64,000 nt of DNA from an uncultured Mycoplasmatota bacterium (GCA_900553855.1 USFG01000003.1:62001-126000), one strand, 5' to 3'; shown: positions 55,379 through 64,000, numbered from the stretch's first letter. The notes: generated by a model from the sequence alone, not told the origin. A program made the numbers and translations.

Positions 55379-55400
55379 AATTATTCCTACCTTCAATTTA

Positions 55401-56477
55401 CTATCTTTTGTTTTTTAATTTATTAAATAAAGATGGTGAAAATTTTTTTATTTTGTGAATAAGCATTCCCATAATATATGTCGTGAGTGTTAGTTTGTAT
55501 TTTAATGGTATGAGCATAATTTTAATTTTTTTACTTTTTGGAACAGTATTATTTAATGCTTCTCTAGTAACTTCATCATTTATCATAAGTTTGATATTTA
55601 AATATTTAGTTTTAAACTTTGAACTAGAACAAAATTCATTTTCAATACAACCAAGGATTCTTTCTATATATCTCCTACAAGAAAATTCATAATAATCATT
55701 TTTATTTATTTTCCACTTTTCAAAATATTGATTAAATTCAAAAAATTCCTTTTTTCTTATTTTAAATAAATCTTTTTTATATTTTTTTGTAATTGAATTA
55801 CTTCTTTCTCTTACATAGTGATATAAGCATATATCAGAATTATAAAATGAGTTTATATTATTTAAATATAATCGATTAAATTCAACATCTTCTCCCCAAT
55901 TGTAATCGGGGAATTTTATTTGAAATTTTTCTATAATGTTTCTTTTATATATTTTATTTACTGGATTATATAGCATTGTGCTATCATACAATGAAATTAA
56001 GTTTTTTTGGATGTCTTTTCTAGAATTATATAATACTTCTTTATAATTAATTATATCCTGAGAAATTATTTTACCGTGTTTATTTTCAACTTCGGAAAAA
56101 AATCCGAAATTATATAAATCAATGTCTTTATTTTTTTTTATTATATGTTCCAAATTAATAAAATAATCTGCTGAAACATAATCATCACAATCAATAAATG
56201 TTATATATTTTCCCTTTGCAATTCTCATTCCGTCATTTCTTGCTGCAGAAACTCCCTCATTATTTTTAGTAATAATTTTGATTATATTATTAAACTTAAT
56301 ATTATATTTATTTATAATTTTTAAGGTATTATCTGTAGAACCATCATTAATAATTATTAATTCATAATTATTATATTTTTGAAACAATAATGAATCTAAA
56401 CATTTATATAAATATTTTTCACAATTGTAAACCGGAATAATGACACTGAATAATGGATTCCCGACTTTATTTACCAT
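55401..56477 (-). CDS. Family 2 glycosyltransferase
   Basis: GT2 (GT-A) glycosyltransferase of 358 residues. FSVIIPVYNCEKYLYKCLDSLLFQ and ELIIINDGSTDNTLKII form the nucleotide-binding core, then ARNDGMRIAKGKYITFIDCDDYVSAD with the DxD-type metal site. The C-terminal half is helical, with basic residues. It adds a sugar to the capsule repeat. No membrane segment is evident, so it is probably peripheral to the membrane. Confidence 0.93.
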   Translation of the reverse strand: MVNKVGNPLFSVIIPVYNCEKYLYKCLDSLLFQKYNNYELIIINDGSTDNTLKIINKYNIKFNNIIKIITKNNEGVSAARNDGMRIAKGKYITFIDCDDYVSADYFINLEHIIKKNKDIDLYNFGFFSEVENKHGKIISQDIINYKEVLYNSRKDIQKNLISLYDSTMLYNPVNKIYKRNIIEKFQIKFPDYNWGEDVEFNRLYLNNINSFYNSDICLYHYVRERSNSITKKYKKDLFKIRKKEFFEFNQYFEKWKINKNDYYEFSCRRYIERILGCIENEFCSSSKFKTKYLNIKLMINDEVTREALNNTVPKSKKIKIMLIPLKYKLTLTTYIMGMLIHKIKKFSPSLFNKLKNKR

Positions 56478-56496
56478 ATCTTTTATACCTCATTCC

Positions 56497-57186
56497 CTAC
56501 TCTGCACCTTTTTTTAAAAGTACAACTTTAATAGTTTTAAAAACACATTTGATATCTAATAATAGTGAAGCATTATTACAGTAATAATATTCTAGTTCTA
56601 ATCTTTCTTCGTAGGTTAAATTAGATCTTCCATTACAAGCCCACCAGCCTGATAATCCTGGTTTAACACTTTCATAAATTTTATGATTTCCACTATGAGC
56701 ATCTAATTCTCCTCTAACTAATGGTCTAGGGCCAATAAATGACATATCCCCTTTAATTATTGATATTAATTGGGGTAACTCATCTAATGAAGTCTTTCTT
56801 AAAATATTACCAATTTTAGTTATTCTTGGATCGTTTGATAATTTTTGAGCTTTTTTCCATTCACTTTTATATGGTTCTTTTTTTAATAATTCTTTTAGTA
56901 CTTCATCCGCATTAGGTATCATACTTCTAAATTTATATAATTTAAATTCTTTACCATTTTTACCGATTCTGGTTTGAGTGTAAAATATTGAAGAATAGTC
57001 TTTATTTAGAATATATGATATTTTAATGATTATAGATAATGGGATTAAAAATAAAATTCCAAATAAAGATAAGATTATATCGAGTAATCTTTTAGTTATT
57101 AAATAAGAATATTTTTTTACTTTAGAAAAATTTAAACTACTTTCAGAAATATCATTAATACTTATATTGTTTATATCATTATTCAT
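56497..57186 (-). CDS. Undecaprenyl-phosphate priming sugar transferase
   Basis: Bacterial sugar transferase of 229 residues. One TM segment (about 28-52) precedes the catalytic domain FYTQTRIGKNGKEFKLYKFRSM (the KFRSM signature), then NDPRITKIGNILRKTSLDELPQLISIIKGDMSFIGPRPLVRGE and GLSGWWACNGR. It transfers the first sugar-1-phosphate to undecaprenyl phosphate. Being the first gene, with a promoter just upstream, it begins the capsule operon. ATG 57186 was chosen over GTG 57195. Confidence 0.93.
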   Translation of the reverse strand: MNNDINNISINDISESSLNFSKVKKYSYLITKRLLDIILSLFGILFLIPLSIIIKISYILNKDYSSIFYTQTRIGKNGKEFKLYKFRSMIPNADEVLKELLKKEPYKSEWKKAQKLSNDPRITKIGNILRKTSLDELPQLISIIKGDMSFIGPRPLVRGELDAHSGNHKIYESVKPGLSGWWACNGRSNLTYEERLELEYYYCNNASLLLDIKCVFKTIKVVLLKKGAE

Positions 57187-57229
57187 ACAACGCACACTCT
57201 CTTATTTCCTTTGTTTAAGTACTGTGATA

Positions 57230-57258
57230 ATTATAGCAAAAATTAGAATTTTGTACAA
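57230..57258 (-). promoter_or_regulatory. Capsule operon promoter
   Basis: TTGTAC (57258-57253), 17-bp spacer with TGC before TATAAT (57235-57230) on the minus strand. Confidence 0.75.
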
Positions 57259-57308
57259 CGAATTGCCACAAATTTGCATAAATGTATGATTTTTTATTAA
57301 TCACAAAC

Positions 57309-57334
57309 AAAAAAAGAATAGATTTCTCTATTCT
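57309..57334 (-). terminator. Terminator after the DUF3789-like gene
   Basis: AGAATAGA-GAAA-TCTATTCT stem with a tetraloop-like loop and T residues on the minus strand. Confidence 0.85.
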
Positions 57335-57336
57335 AC

Positions 57337-57435
57337 TTAATAATTTTCTCTATTAATTTGTAATATACACATTAAGGTTATACCTAATAAGCCACCTATT
57401 ATTAGTCCTATAAAAAAGATTGTAAATGTATTCAT
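57337..57435 (-). CDS. 32-residue DUF3789-like membrane peptide
   Basis: A 32-codon gene with AAGGAG 6 nt before the ATG. MNTFTIFFIGLIIGGLLGI is followed by TLMCILQINRENY. The helix with a GLxxGGxxG core and the MCxLQINRE end match DUF3789, a family of tiny proteins, often in mobile elements. It stands alone with its own terminator, between the sigma-factor gene and the capsule operon. Role unknown. Confidence 0.7.
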   Translation of the reverse strand: MNTFTIFFIGLIIGGLLGITLMCILQINRENY

Positions 57436-57516
57436 GTATTTCTCCTTTAATATCTATTATTATTATATTTAATTATTTTGATATTATTTGTCGAAATATA
57501 TGATTAAAGTAATAAA

Positions 57517-59445
57517 TTATTGTCTTTTAGTTAAATTATTTGTAGAACTTTCTTTTGCTTGTTCAAGATATTTATCTCTATTTTCAATTATATCTGATAA
57601 TAAGCTATTGGTATACACTCTCTTTTTAAATTCGATATTTAAAATATAGACCTCGGCTTTGTCTATACCTAAAAAATTGGCAACTGTTTCATCAGTATAT
57701 TTTATACCATCTACATATCCTGACTCTAATAAACCAATTAATAATCTATCATATGATATTTCAGTTATTAATTCATTAAAAGGATACATTTCAAAAAGAT
57801 TTAATAATATTTCGAATGTTTTGGAATTAACTTTATTATTAGGTTTAATTTTATTATGAGGATATAGTCTTTCTAAAATTTCTGTTATTTTAGGTAATAT
57901 TTCATTATAAAATTTTCTTTCTTTGTCCATACTTAATAGTCTATTGTAATGTTTTAAATCTTTACCAAATTTAAAATATATTATATTTTTATATTCTTCT
58001 GGCAAAATACTTATTGCATAGTTAACTTCAATTTCTTGATAATCTTTAAAATAACTATATATGTTTCTTAAATATAAATTATTATTATCTTCTTGCCATA
58101 CATATTTTTTAAAATATTTTTGTAATTTTGTTAAAGCATTTTTTTCGATAATTCTTACTCTTTCTCTAGAAAGACCATATATATTTCCTATACTTTCTAA
58201 AGTTTGGATTTTACCATTAAAACCAAATCTCCTTTGAATTACATCTTTCTCCCTTGCTGTTAAACCTGCTTCATATATAGCTTTAAATAATATTTGTTTT
58301 TGTGATTTTTCTAAATAGATTTCATCTGGGGTTTTATTTTTATCTGGTATTAAATCTAAAAATGAATTATCTTCATCCGTATTTATTTGAGCATCATAAC
58401 TTATAGAATCACTTAAATTTGCTTCAATTAATTGAATAGTACTTTGATCATATCCAGTTATATTAGATATTTCTTCACATGTTGGTTTTCTTTTATATTT
58501 ATTTTCAAATTCTAATTCTTTTTTTCTATATTCTTTTATTTTTTCTTGCATTTTAATAGGTATATATATATTTCTTCCTTTTGTTAATAAAAATCTATCA
58601 ATAAATTGTTTAATCCATGAATAGGCATAAGTTGAAAATTTATAGTTAGTATTTAAATCATATTTCTCTAAAGCTTTTATTAAACCAAATGTTCCTTCTT
58701 GAATTAAATCTAATTCTGGAATTTCTCTATGGCGATAATGTTTTAAGACTATACTTGCAACTAATCTTATGTTGCAACAAATAATTTGATCTTTTGCTAA
58801 ATCATCACCTTGTTTAGCTCTGGTTATTAATTCTCTTTCTTCATCACGATTTAATACTTTATATCTTTTTATATTTCTTAAATAATTCTCTAGAGCATCT
58901 GTATCATAATTTATAATATCGTTATCATAATTTAAAATATTCTCTTCTTTAATTTCAATATTGTTAATTAGGCAATATGCTTCAATGAATGATATTAATA
59001 TTCTACAATCTGTTGAATCATTAATTCGATTGTTTATAATATTTTTTTCATAATATTTAAAAGCAACTTCTGTTAAAGAATATATTTTTTTATTATTTTT
59101 TAATAAATTAATTAACTCATTAATATCAATCATTTCTTTACAATTATCAAAAATTTCTTCTAAATCTTTAAAATAATCTAGTATTTTATTTAAATTTAAA
59201 GTAAGGCTGTAATTTTGATTAATATAATAGTCAACAAAATCTAAATAGTTACTACTATTCATTATAAGCGATAATGTATAATTTTTAATTTTATCAATTA
59301 AATCGTTATTGTCTTTTATTTGTACTTTTTTAATTAAACCATTAATATATTCAACGTATTTTTCCTTACTTAATGGAATAAATGGTGTATTATCATAATA
59401 TTCTTCAATTTGATATTTTAATTTTATATCTATTTCTTTTTTCAT
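57517..59445 (-). CDS. Sigma-70 factor with unusual long N- and C-terminal extensions
   Basis: This 642-residue sigma factor contains the regions needed for function: region 1.2 (NYLRNIKRYKVLNRDEERELI, from 188), region 2 (IPELDLIQEGTFGLIKALEKYD...STYAYSWIKQFIDRFL) and region 3 (RNIYIPIKMQEK, then the CEEISNITGYDQSTI segment). Region 4 is LTAREKDVIQRRFGF and then LSRERVRIIEKNALTKL, ending near 446. About 185 N-terminal and 195 C-terminal residues are additional and unrecognised. I chose ATG 59445 with GGGGG 5 nt upstream. It may be an accessory sigma factor, as no gene of known targets is adjacent. Confidence 0.82.
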   Translation of the reverse strand: MKKEIDIKLKYQIEEYYDNTPFIPLSKEKYVEYINGLIKKVQIKDNNDLIDKIKNYTLSLIMNSSNYLDFVDYYINQNYSLTLNLNKILDYFKDLEEIFDNCKEMIDINELINLLKNNKKIYSLTEVAFKYYEKNIINNRINDSTDCRILISFIEAYCLINNIEIKEENILNYDNDIINYDTDALENYLRNIKRYKVLNRDEERELITRAKQGDDLAKDQIICCNIRLVASIVLKHYRHREIPELDLIQEGTFGLIKALEKYDLNTNYKFSTYAYSWIKQFIDRFLLTKGRNIYIPIKMQEKIKEYRKKELEFENKYKRKPTCEEISNITGYDQSTIQLIEANLSDSISYDAQINTDEDNSFLDLIPDKNKTPDEIYLEKSQKQILFKAIYEAGLTAREKDVIQRRFGFNGKIQTLESIGNIYGLSRERVRIIEKNALTKLQKYFKKYVWQEDNNNLYLRNIYSYFKDYQEIEVNYAISILPEEYKNIIYFKFGKDLKHYNRLLSMDKERKFYNEILPKITEILERLYPHNKIKPNNKVNSKTFEILLNLFEMYPFNELITEISYDRLLIGLLESGYVDGIKYTDETVANFLGIDKAEVYILNIEFKKRVYTNSLLSDIIENRDKYLEQAKESSTNNLTKRQ

Positions 59446-59521
59446 ATTATCCCCCATAAACTGTCATGTATTATAGCATTTAATTTAGAAAAGGTCAAAT
59501 CATTGTTCGCTAATAATTAAA

Positions 59522-59547
59522 AGAAAAAAGATTATATATTATAACCT
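59522..59547 (-). terminator. ftsY-ylxM terminator
   Basis: AGGTTATA/TATAATCT near-perfect inverted repeat with six T residues on the minus strand. Confidence 0.65.
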
Positions 59548-59829
59548 TTAAATGTAATCAATTATTTTATTTACTTCTTGTTCTGTTAATAAATTTGTGA
59601 TTGTTTCTTTATTTTGGTGTAAATGTAATTTTGATTCATAATAATCTAATTTATCTTTTACTTCTTTTAATGTTTTACTTATAGCGTTTCGGGAAACATT
59701 ATATTCATCAGATATTTCACTTAATGAAAGATTATCATAATAATAGGCTTTAAAATAATTTATTTGAGTTGGGGTTAATAATTCTCCATAATAATCAAAT
59801 AAACTATTATAATAAATTATATTATCCAT
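59548..59829 (-). CDS. ylxM: YlxM-like helix-turn-helix protein
   Basis: UPF0122 (YlxM/p13) family of 93 residues. LTPTQINYFKAYYYDNLSLSEISDEYNVSRNAISKTLKEVKDKLDYYESKLHL is a sigma-region-4-like HTH. YlxM stimulates the signal recognition particle in streptococci, and here it is coupled to FtsY (TAATG overlap), the SRP receptor. The usual partner ffh is not in the window. Confidence 0.92.
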   Translation of the reverse strand: MDNIIYYNSLFDYYGELLTPTQINYFKAYYYDNLSLSEISDEYNVSRNAISKTLKEVKDKLDYYESKLHLHQNKETITNLLTEQEVNKIIDYI

Positions 59830-60800
59830 TACATCAAATCCTTTAATAAGCCATAGATATATTCTTCTATGTCAAATGATTTTAAATCGTTAATACCTTC
59901 ACCTAAACCAATAAATTTTACTGGTAATTTAACTTCTTCTTTTATAGCTAACACTATACCACCTTTGGCTGTTCCATCTAATTTAGTTAACACTATCCCT
60001 GTTATATTAGTTATTTCTTTAAAGCTTTCAGCTTGGCTAATTCCATTTTGACCGGTTGTTGCATCTATTACTAGAAGGGTTTCATGTGGTGCATTAGGAA
60101 TAATTTTACCAATTACTTTATTAACTTTTTCAAGTTCGTTCATTAAATTAACTTTATTTTGTAATCTACCTGCTGTATCTATTAAAATTAAATCACAATT
60201 TTCTTTTAAGGCTTTTTCTAAACCGTCGTAAATAACACTTGATGGATCAACGTTTTCTTTTCCACAAAAACATGAATTAGTTCTTTTAGCCCATTCTTCT
60301 AATTGAGGAACAGCCCCAGCTCTAAAGGTGTCAGCACCAATTAACATTACTTTATGTCCTTGATTGTGATAGATATTAGCAAGTTTACCAATAGTTGTTG
60401 TCTTTCCTACTCCATTAACACCAACCATTAATATAACAGTTGGGCCTTCTTTTTGAATATTAATTTTATCAGTTAGTGAATCTCCATCTACATAGATCAT
60501 AAATAGTTCATCAATAATTATTTCTCTTAAAACACTCGCATCTTCTATTTTTTCTTCTTTAACTCTTTTCTTTAATTTATCTAAGAATTTGTAAGTTGTA
60601 TTAACTCCAATGTCGGCTTTAATTAAAATACTTTCTAATTCGTCAAAATATTCATCATTAACTTTTGTATATTTGTGTCCTAAAAAGCTTAAATTAGAAA
60701 CAAATTCTTTTCTTGTTTTTTCTAAACCTTTATCATATAATTCGATATCTTTTTTATCTTCTTTTTTAAATATTTCTTTAAATTTATTAAATAGTCCCAT
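59829..60800 (-). CDS. ftsY: Signal recognition particle receptor FtsY
   Basis: SRP receptor GTPase of 323 residues. The N-terminal charged A region is short. The NG domain has GVNGVGKTTTIGKLA (G1), DTFRAGAVPQLEEWA, LILIDTAGRLQNKVNLM, LDGTAKGG and FIGLGEGINDLKSFD. It recruits ribosome-SRP complexes to the Sec translocon. AGGTGAGG lies before the ATG. It is followed by ylxM in a tight pair. Confidence 0.96.
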   Translation of the reverse strand: MGLFNKFKEIFKKEDKKDIELYDKGLEKTRKEFVSNLSFLGHKYTKVNDEYFDELESILIKADIGVNTTYKFLDKLKKRVKEEKIEDASVLREIIIDELFMIYVDGDSLTDKINIQKEGPTVILMVGVNGVGKTTTIGKLANIYHNQGHKVMLIGADTFRAGAVPQLEEWAKRTNSCFCGKENVDPSSVIYDGLEKALKENCDLILIDTAGRLQNKVNLMNELEKVNKVIGKIIPNAPHETLLVIDATTGQNGISQAESFKEITNITGIVLTKLDGTAKGGIVLAIKEEVKLPVKFIGLGEGINDLKSFDIEEYIYGLLKDLM

Positions 60801-60809
60801 AACCTCACC

Positions 60810-61214
60810 TTATTTACATATTACATTTTTCATATCTATTGTTTCTTTATATGTTTCACTATTTATTTTAACATTTATAGTTCCACTACATTTACTTGAT
60901 TTATCATCTAAATTAAGTTTTGACACATCAATATTAACACCATTTACTAATTTTGTTTTAGCAATACTACATGATATTTCATCTGATGTTTCATCTTTTA
61001 AAGCATCTTTAGCAATCTCCGTCATATTACAGTATATTACTTCATCAACTATTATTTTGGCAGCATCTTCTATTTGTTTTTTATTTATTTCATTAATTTT
61101 ATTTTTTCCATTAGTTAGTGCATCTCTAATACTAGGAATAGTTAATATAAGCAGTAACGATAAAATAACTAATACAGCTAATACTTCTACTAATGTAAAA
61201 CCTTTTTTATTCAT
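60810..61214 (-). CDS. Type IV prepilin-like protein
   Basis: Prepilin-like protein of 134 residues with the cleavage/methylation signature KKGFTLVEVLAVLVILSLLLILTIP, including the Glu at position +5. A helix and Cys-containing C-domain follow. It resembles a ComGC-type or type II secretion major pseudopilin. Other pilus genes are not adjacent, so its peptidase and motor must lie elsewhere. AGGAGAA precedes the ATG. It lies just upstream of ftsY. Confidence 0.82.
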   Translation of the reverse strand: MNKKGFTLVEVLAVLVILSLLLILTIPSIRDALTNGKNKINEINKKQIEDAAKIIVDEVIYCNMTEIAKDALKDETSDEISCSIAKTKLVNGVNIDVSKLNLDDKSSKCSGTINVKINSETYKETIDMKNVICK

Positions 61215-61233
61215 CTACTTTTTTCTCCTTTAA

Positions 61234-61936
61234 TTATTTATTTAGATATTTAATATTTGCTTCTGATAATATTTTCATTTGCGAGATAGCAATTAAATTA
61301 AGTCTTTTTAATCTTTCTGACTGATTTAAGCCGTTATTTATAAAGACAGAATTCAAATTTTCCAAATAGTGCCATATTTAAAACATCCGCTTCTTCCGCG
61401 TAAACAATATTTATTTGTTCTTTAGTTAACTTTGATGGAATTAAATTCTTTTTTATTGCATCTGTATGAATCCTATAATTAATTTTTGAAAGTTCTCGTT
61501 TTGCATTCCAGCCTAATTGTTTTTGCTCTAATTGTTTTAATTTTTCAAATTCTTTTATTAATAACAATTTAAATTTTGGACTAATCCACATTCCAAATTC
61601 AAACGCTATATCTTTATGTGCATATGTTCCACCATATCTTCCTGCTTTTGAAATAATACCAATTGCATTTGTTTTAGCTACCCATTCTTTAACACTAATT
61701 TTATAACTGTTTAATCCAGCATAACTTTTAATTATGGCGAATTCGCCATAATTAAAATTAGGATTATGAATTTCTTCCCATATGCCTAGAAATTCTATAG
61801 TATTTCTATTTCTTAACCAATCTGATATAAAAAATTCTCCATCTTTTGATTTAAGCATATCTGTTAAGGAAATATAATCCTCATCTGCTATTTTAACATA
61901 ATTTATAATTTGATTATCAACTTTTAATTCAATCAT
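61234..61936 (-). pseudogene. KilA-N domain gene with internal deletion and frameshift
   Basis: The ATG at 61936 starts a KilA-N protein with SLTDMLKSKDGEFFISDWLRNRNTIEFLGIWEEIHNPNFNYGEF. The following AYAHKDIAFEFGMWISPKFKLLLIKEFEKLK and IVYAEEADVLNMALFGK are also family-typical. It stops at 61334. The usual continuation (TAKEW...NIRDYA...) is missing, but its end is readable in another frame: ENLNSVFINNGLNQSERLKRLN through MKILSEANIKYLNK, stopping at 61234. An out-of-frame deletion of about 30-40 codons explains this. A phage or mobile-element origin is likely. The N-terminal 200-residue product may still be made. Confidence 0.78.
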
Positions 61937-61968
61937 TAACCCTCCTTAAATATTTATCCAATTATTTT

Positions 61969-62568
61969 TTATTCATCTACATTTCTCTCCTTACTGAATA
62001 AACATCCACAATAATCTTGTCTATATAATTCGTATTTTTTAGATAATTCAATACTTCTTTTATAACCATCTTCTTTTTTAAAATCTGATAGTAAATATTT
62101 GATATTATATTTATTTTGTAAATTAAGACCTATTTCATTAATTACTTTAGCGTTTTTATATGGACTTACTGTTAAAGTAGTTGCAAAATAATCAAAATTA
62201 TTTTCTTTTGCTAACTTAGCAGTTTTTTCTAATCTTAATCTATAACAAATATGACATCTGGCACCATTTTCTGGTTCTTTTTCATAACCAATAACTTTGT
62301 TACGATATTCTTCATTTAAGTAATCTATATCCATATGTTTAATATTCAATTCACTTAATAATCTTATTTGTTCATTTTTTCTTTTTAAATATTCTTCGTA
62401 AGGTTCAATATTTGGATTATAATAAAGAATTGTTATATCAAAATAATCTTTTAGTCTTTCAATTACAGCAGTTGAACATGGTCCACAACAAGAATGTAAT
62501 AATAATTTGTTATTGCCATTTAATTCTTTAATTATTTTTTTCATTTCTTCATTATAATTAATATTCAT
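61969..62568 (-). CDS. queH: Epoxyqueuosine reductase QueH
   Basis: QueH (DUF208) of 199 residues, performing the final step of queuosine synthesis as a B12-independent reductase. The signature HSCCGPCSTAVIERLK is followed by the Cys pair CHICYRLRLEKTAKLA and the C-terminal YRQDYCGCLFS, which hold the Fe-S and catalytic cysteines. It pairs functionally with Tgt (27 kb). TAATG coupling links it to ftsQ. Confidence 0.93.
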   Translation of the reverse strand: MNINYNEEMKKIIKELNGNNKLLLHSCCGPCSTAVIERLKDYFDITILYYNPNIEPYEEYLKRKNEQIRLLSELNIKHMDIDYLNEEYRNKVIGYEKEPENGARCHICYRLRLEKTAKLAKENNFDYFATTLTVSPYKNAKVINEIGLNLQNKYNIKYLLSDFKKEDGYKRSIELSKKYELYRQDYCGCLFSKERNVDE

Positions 62569-63251
62569 TATTGCACCTCCAAATAATTTCCTTTATCTAA
62601 GTGAAGAATTCCTTTTTTATCTCCTAAACTAGCATATATCTTTTGATATTTGTTCATTATATCTAATTTATCGGTAGATATGTATACTATCATACCATCA
62701 TTCATTTTAAAAATAAATATGTCTTCATCAGTTATATTGCCATCACTGTTTTTAGTTGGTGAATATTCAATTTCACTTATAGAATTTATTATATCATAGT
62801 CTAGCTTTCCCATCTCATTAAGAAATTTTTTTAATGTTCCTTCTGGTACATAATTTACTAGTGTAGGTGTTCCTAAGTAACTACCTTTTATTTTACTTCC
62901 ATCACTTAAATAATAATTATTATCGTATTCTAATATTATTTTCTTTTCCACTATTTCTATAGTTAAAGTAAAATCAAAAGATTTTTTTATTGTTGCATCG
63001 CTTATTAGATCTAATTCCTTTAATTTATTAATAGTTTTATTTTTGTTTAATGTTAGCATTGGTGGATAATCTTTAATATTTGCTTGTTCTATTATTTCAT
63101 AATCTTTTAAATAAGTATTTCCTTTTATAACAATATTTCTTATTTTCATATTAAATAAACTATATATTGAATAAATAATTATATAAAATATTAAGATGAA
63201 AACAAGTAATTTTATAATATTTAATTTTTTCTTTTTTTTATTTTTCTTCAT
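62568..63251 (-). CDS. ftsQ: Cell division protein FtsQ/DivIB
   Basis: DivIB/FtsQ-like protein of 227 residues: basic N-terminus (KKNKKKKKLN), one TM (about 12-30), then a POTRA domain (FNMKIRNIVIKGNTYLKDYEIIEQANI...). The later IEIVEKKIILEYDNNYYLSDGSKI and the beta domain are family-like. It is part of the divisome with FtsL/FtsB. It follows murG with a 14-bp overlap, and queH is coupled after it. Confidence 0.85.
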   Translation of the reverse strand: MKKNKKKKKLNIIKLLVFILIFYIIIYSIYSLFNMKIRNIVIKGNTYLKDYEIIEQANIKDYPPMLTLNKNKTINKLKELDLISDATIKKSFDFTLTIEIVEKKIILEYDNNYYLSDGSKIKGSYLGTPTLVNYVPEGTLKKFLNEMGKLDYDIINSISEIEYSPTKNSDGNITDEDIFIFKMNDGMIVYISTDKLDIMNKYQKIYASLGDKKGILHLDKGNYLEVQ

Positions 63252-64000
63252 TTATCAACTTTTTTATACTTTCATATATAATTGTGCTACTATTTGAAAT
63301 ACTTAATTTTAATAGATTATTATGATAGGTATTATATAAATCTTTGTTATCTAAAATTTCATCAATTGTTTTAATTAAAATATCTTTATTTAAATCTTTT
63401 TGTTCTATTAGGGTTGATGCATTAGAGTTCTTTAAGGATAAAGCATTGTAATACTGATGATTATTAGCAACATATGGACTTGGAATAAGAATAGCTGGTA
63501 AACCGATTGCAGTTATTTCTGCAATAGTGCTAGCTCCTGCTCTAGTAATGATTAGATCAATATCTTTAAGTAATGAGCTAAGATTTTCTACAAATGGGAC
63601 TATTTTAACATTTTTACTAAATTTATTTTTACTAAATGAATCATAATAATTTTTACCTGTTACATATAATACTTCATAATTTTTATCATCAATTGATTTT
63701 AGAAAATCTAACATTTTATTATTAATTACTTCTGATCCTAATGATCCTTGAACTATAAGAATACTTTTTTTATCGTAAGTTAAACCATATTTAGTACGTG
63801 ATGTTGTTTTAATGTTTAAAGCATTTTCTGAACAAGGATTACCTGTTAAAATCCATTTATCTTTAGGAAAATATTTACTGCTTTCTTCAAAACTAATACC
63901 AATTTTGTCAGCATATTTTATTAAGAATTTATTACTTTTACCAGGAATAGCATTTTGTTCATGTAAAAATGTTTTTATTTTTAATTTATGGGCAGCCATT
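63238..64000 (-). CDS. murG: MurG, 3' part of the gene (N-terminus beyond the window)
   Basis: The visible 253 residues are the later part of MurG, which makes lipid II by adding GlcNAc to lipid I. AAHKLKIKTFLHEQNAIPGKSNKFLIKYADKI is the end of the N-terminal domain. The C-terminal domain then has SLGSEVINNK (nucleotide-binding), DLIITRAGASTIAEITAIGLPAILIPSPYVANNHQYYNA. About 100 residues are missing beyond the window edge, so the MAAHKLK Met is internal. It overlaps ftsQ, so they form a dcw-type segment. Confidence 0.93.
   Translation of the reverse strand, partial: MAAHKLKIKTFLHEQNAIPGKSNKFLIKYADKIGISFEESSKYFPKDKWILTGNPCSENALNIKTTSRTKYGLTYDKKSILIVQGSLGSEVINNKMLDFLKSIDDKNYEVLYVTGKNYYDSFSKNKFSKNVKIVPFVENLSSLLKDIDLIITRAGASTIAEITAIGLPAILIPSPYVANNHQYYNALSLKNSNASTLIEQKDLNKDILIKTIDEILDNKDLYNTYHNNLLKLSISNSSTIIYESIKKLINEEK

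Overview
The window is a very AT-rich bacterial chromosome segment, gene-dense and mostly on the minus strand. Both Shine-Dalgarno forms (AGGAGG-like and GGTGG/GGTGA) occur, promoters are consensus-like, and TGA is used as a stop (ftsX, cpsB), so the standard code applies rather than the Mycoplasma code. The gene content (FtsE/FtsX with an M23 hydrolase, YlxM, KhpA, RpsP, HerA, DivIB/FtsQ, MurG, an [FeFe] hydrogenase, CpsBCD-type capsule regulation) fits a small-genome, walled, anaerobic Firmicutes relative of the Mollicutes/Erysipelotrichia (RF39-like gut bacteria). This placement is inference from gene content; no rRNA gene is present.

Layout. 1-5000: division/peptidoglycan remodelling genes (M23 hydrolase, FtsX, FtsE), RmuC, a DedA-type membrane protein and a mini-rhodanese. 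5046-11727: a cell-surface protein, MtaB, unknown membrane proteins, a CPBP protease with a degenerate tandem partner, and a YetF-type protein. 11773-13770: thrS (no TGS domain) under a T-box. 13813-14135: a compact locus that looks like a type I toxin-antitoxin module. 14163-16702: a three-gene amidoligase/membrane-protein operon. 16765-22286: SerS, Lon, pyrimidine-nucleoside phosphorylase and L19. 22309-26791: two tandem giant repeat proteins sharing a 449-bp identical block. 26901-32187: a pilin-like protein, Tgt, ArgS and ParE. 32249-38300: YfhO, KhpA, S16, a transglutaminase-like protein, a rubredoxin-fused [FeFe] hydrogenase and a small wall-hydrolase-like protein. 38364-42605: HerA, two tiny YjcZ-like membrane proteins, PrsA and RecX. 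42647-57258: an exopolysaccharide/capsule locus running from the priming sugar transferase through glycosyltransferases, polymerase, flippase, uronic-acid precursor enzymes, CpsC/D/B and a sortase. 57337-64000: a microprotein, a sigma-70 factor with long extra N- and C-terminal regions, YlxM/FtsY, a prepilin, a decayed KilA-N gene, QueH, FtsQ and the 3' part of MurG.

How the parts fit together. The capsule locus looks self-contained: UDP-glucose dehydrogenase and a UDP-glucuronate 4-epimerase supply uronic acids, the sugar transferase and glycosyltransferases build the repeat, the Wzx/Wzy pair exports and polymerises it, and CpsB/C/D control chain length. Tgt and QueH belong to one queuosine pathway. 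The most interesting unexplained element is at 13813-14135. A 29-residue hydrophobic peptide gene has a near-perfect promoter and a sequestered ribosome-binding site. Its mRNA ends are predicted to pair with each other. A convergent promoter-terminator unit makes an antisense RNA across its 3' end, and that RNA also carries a repeat able to pair with the peptide mRNA's leader.
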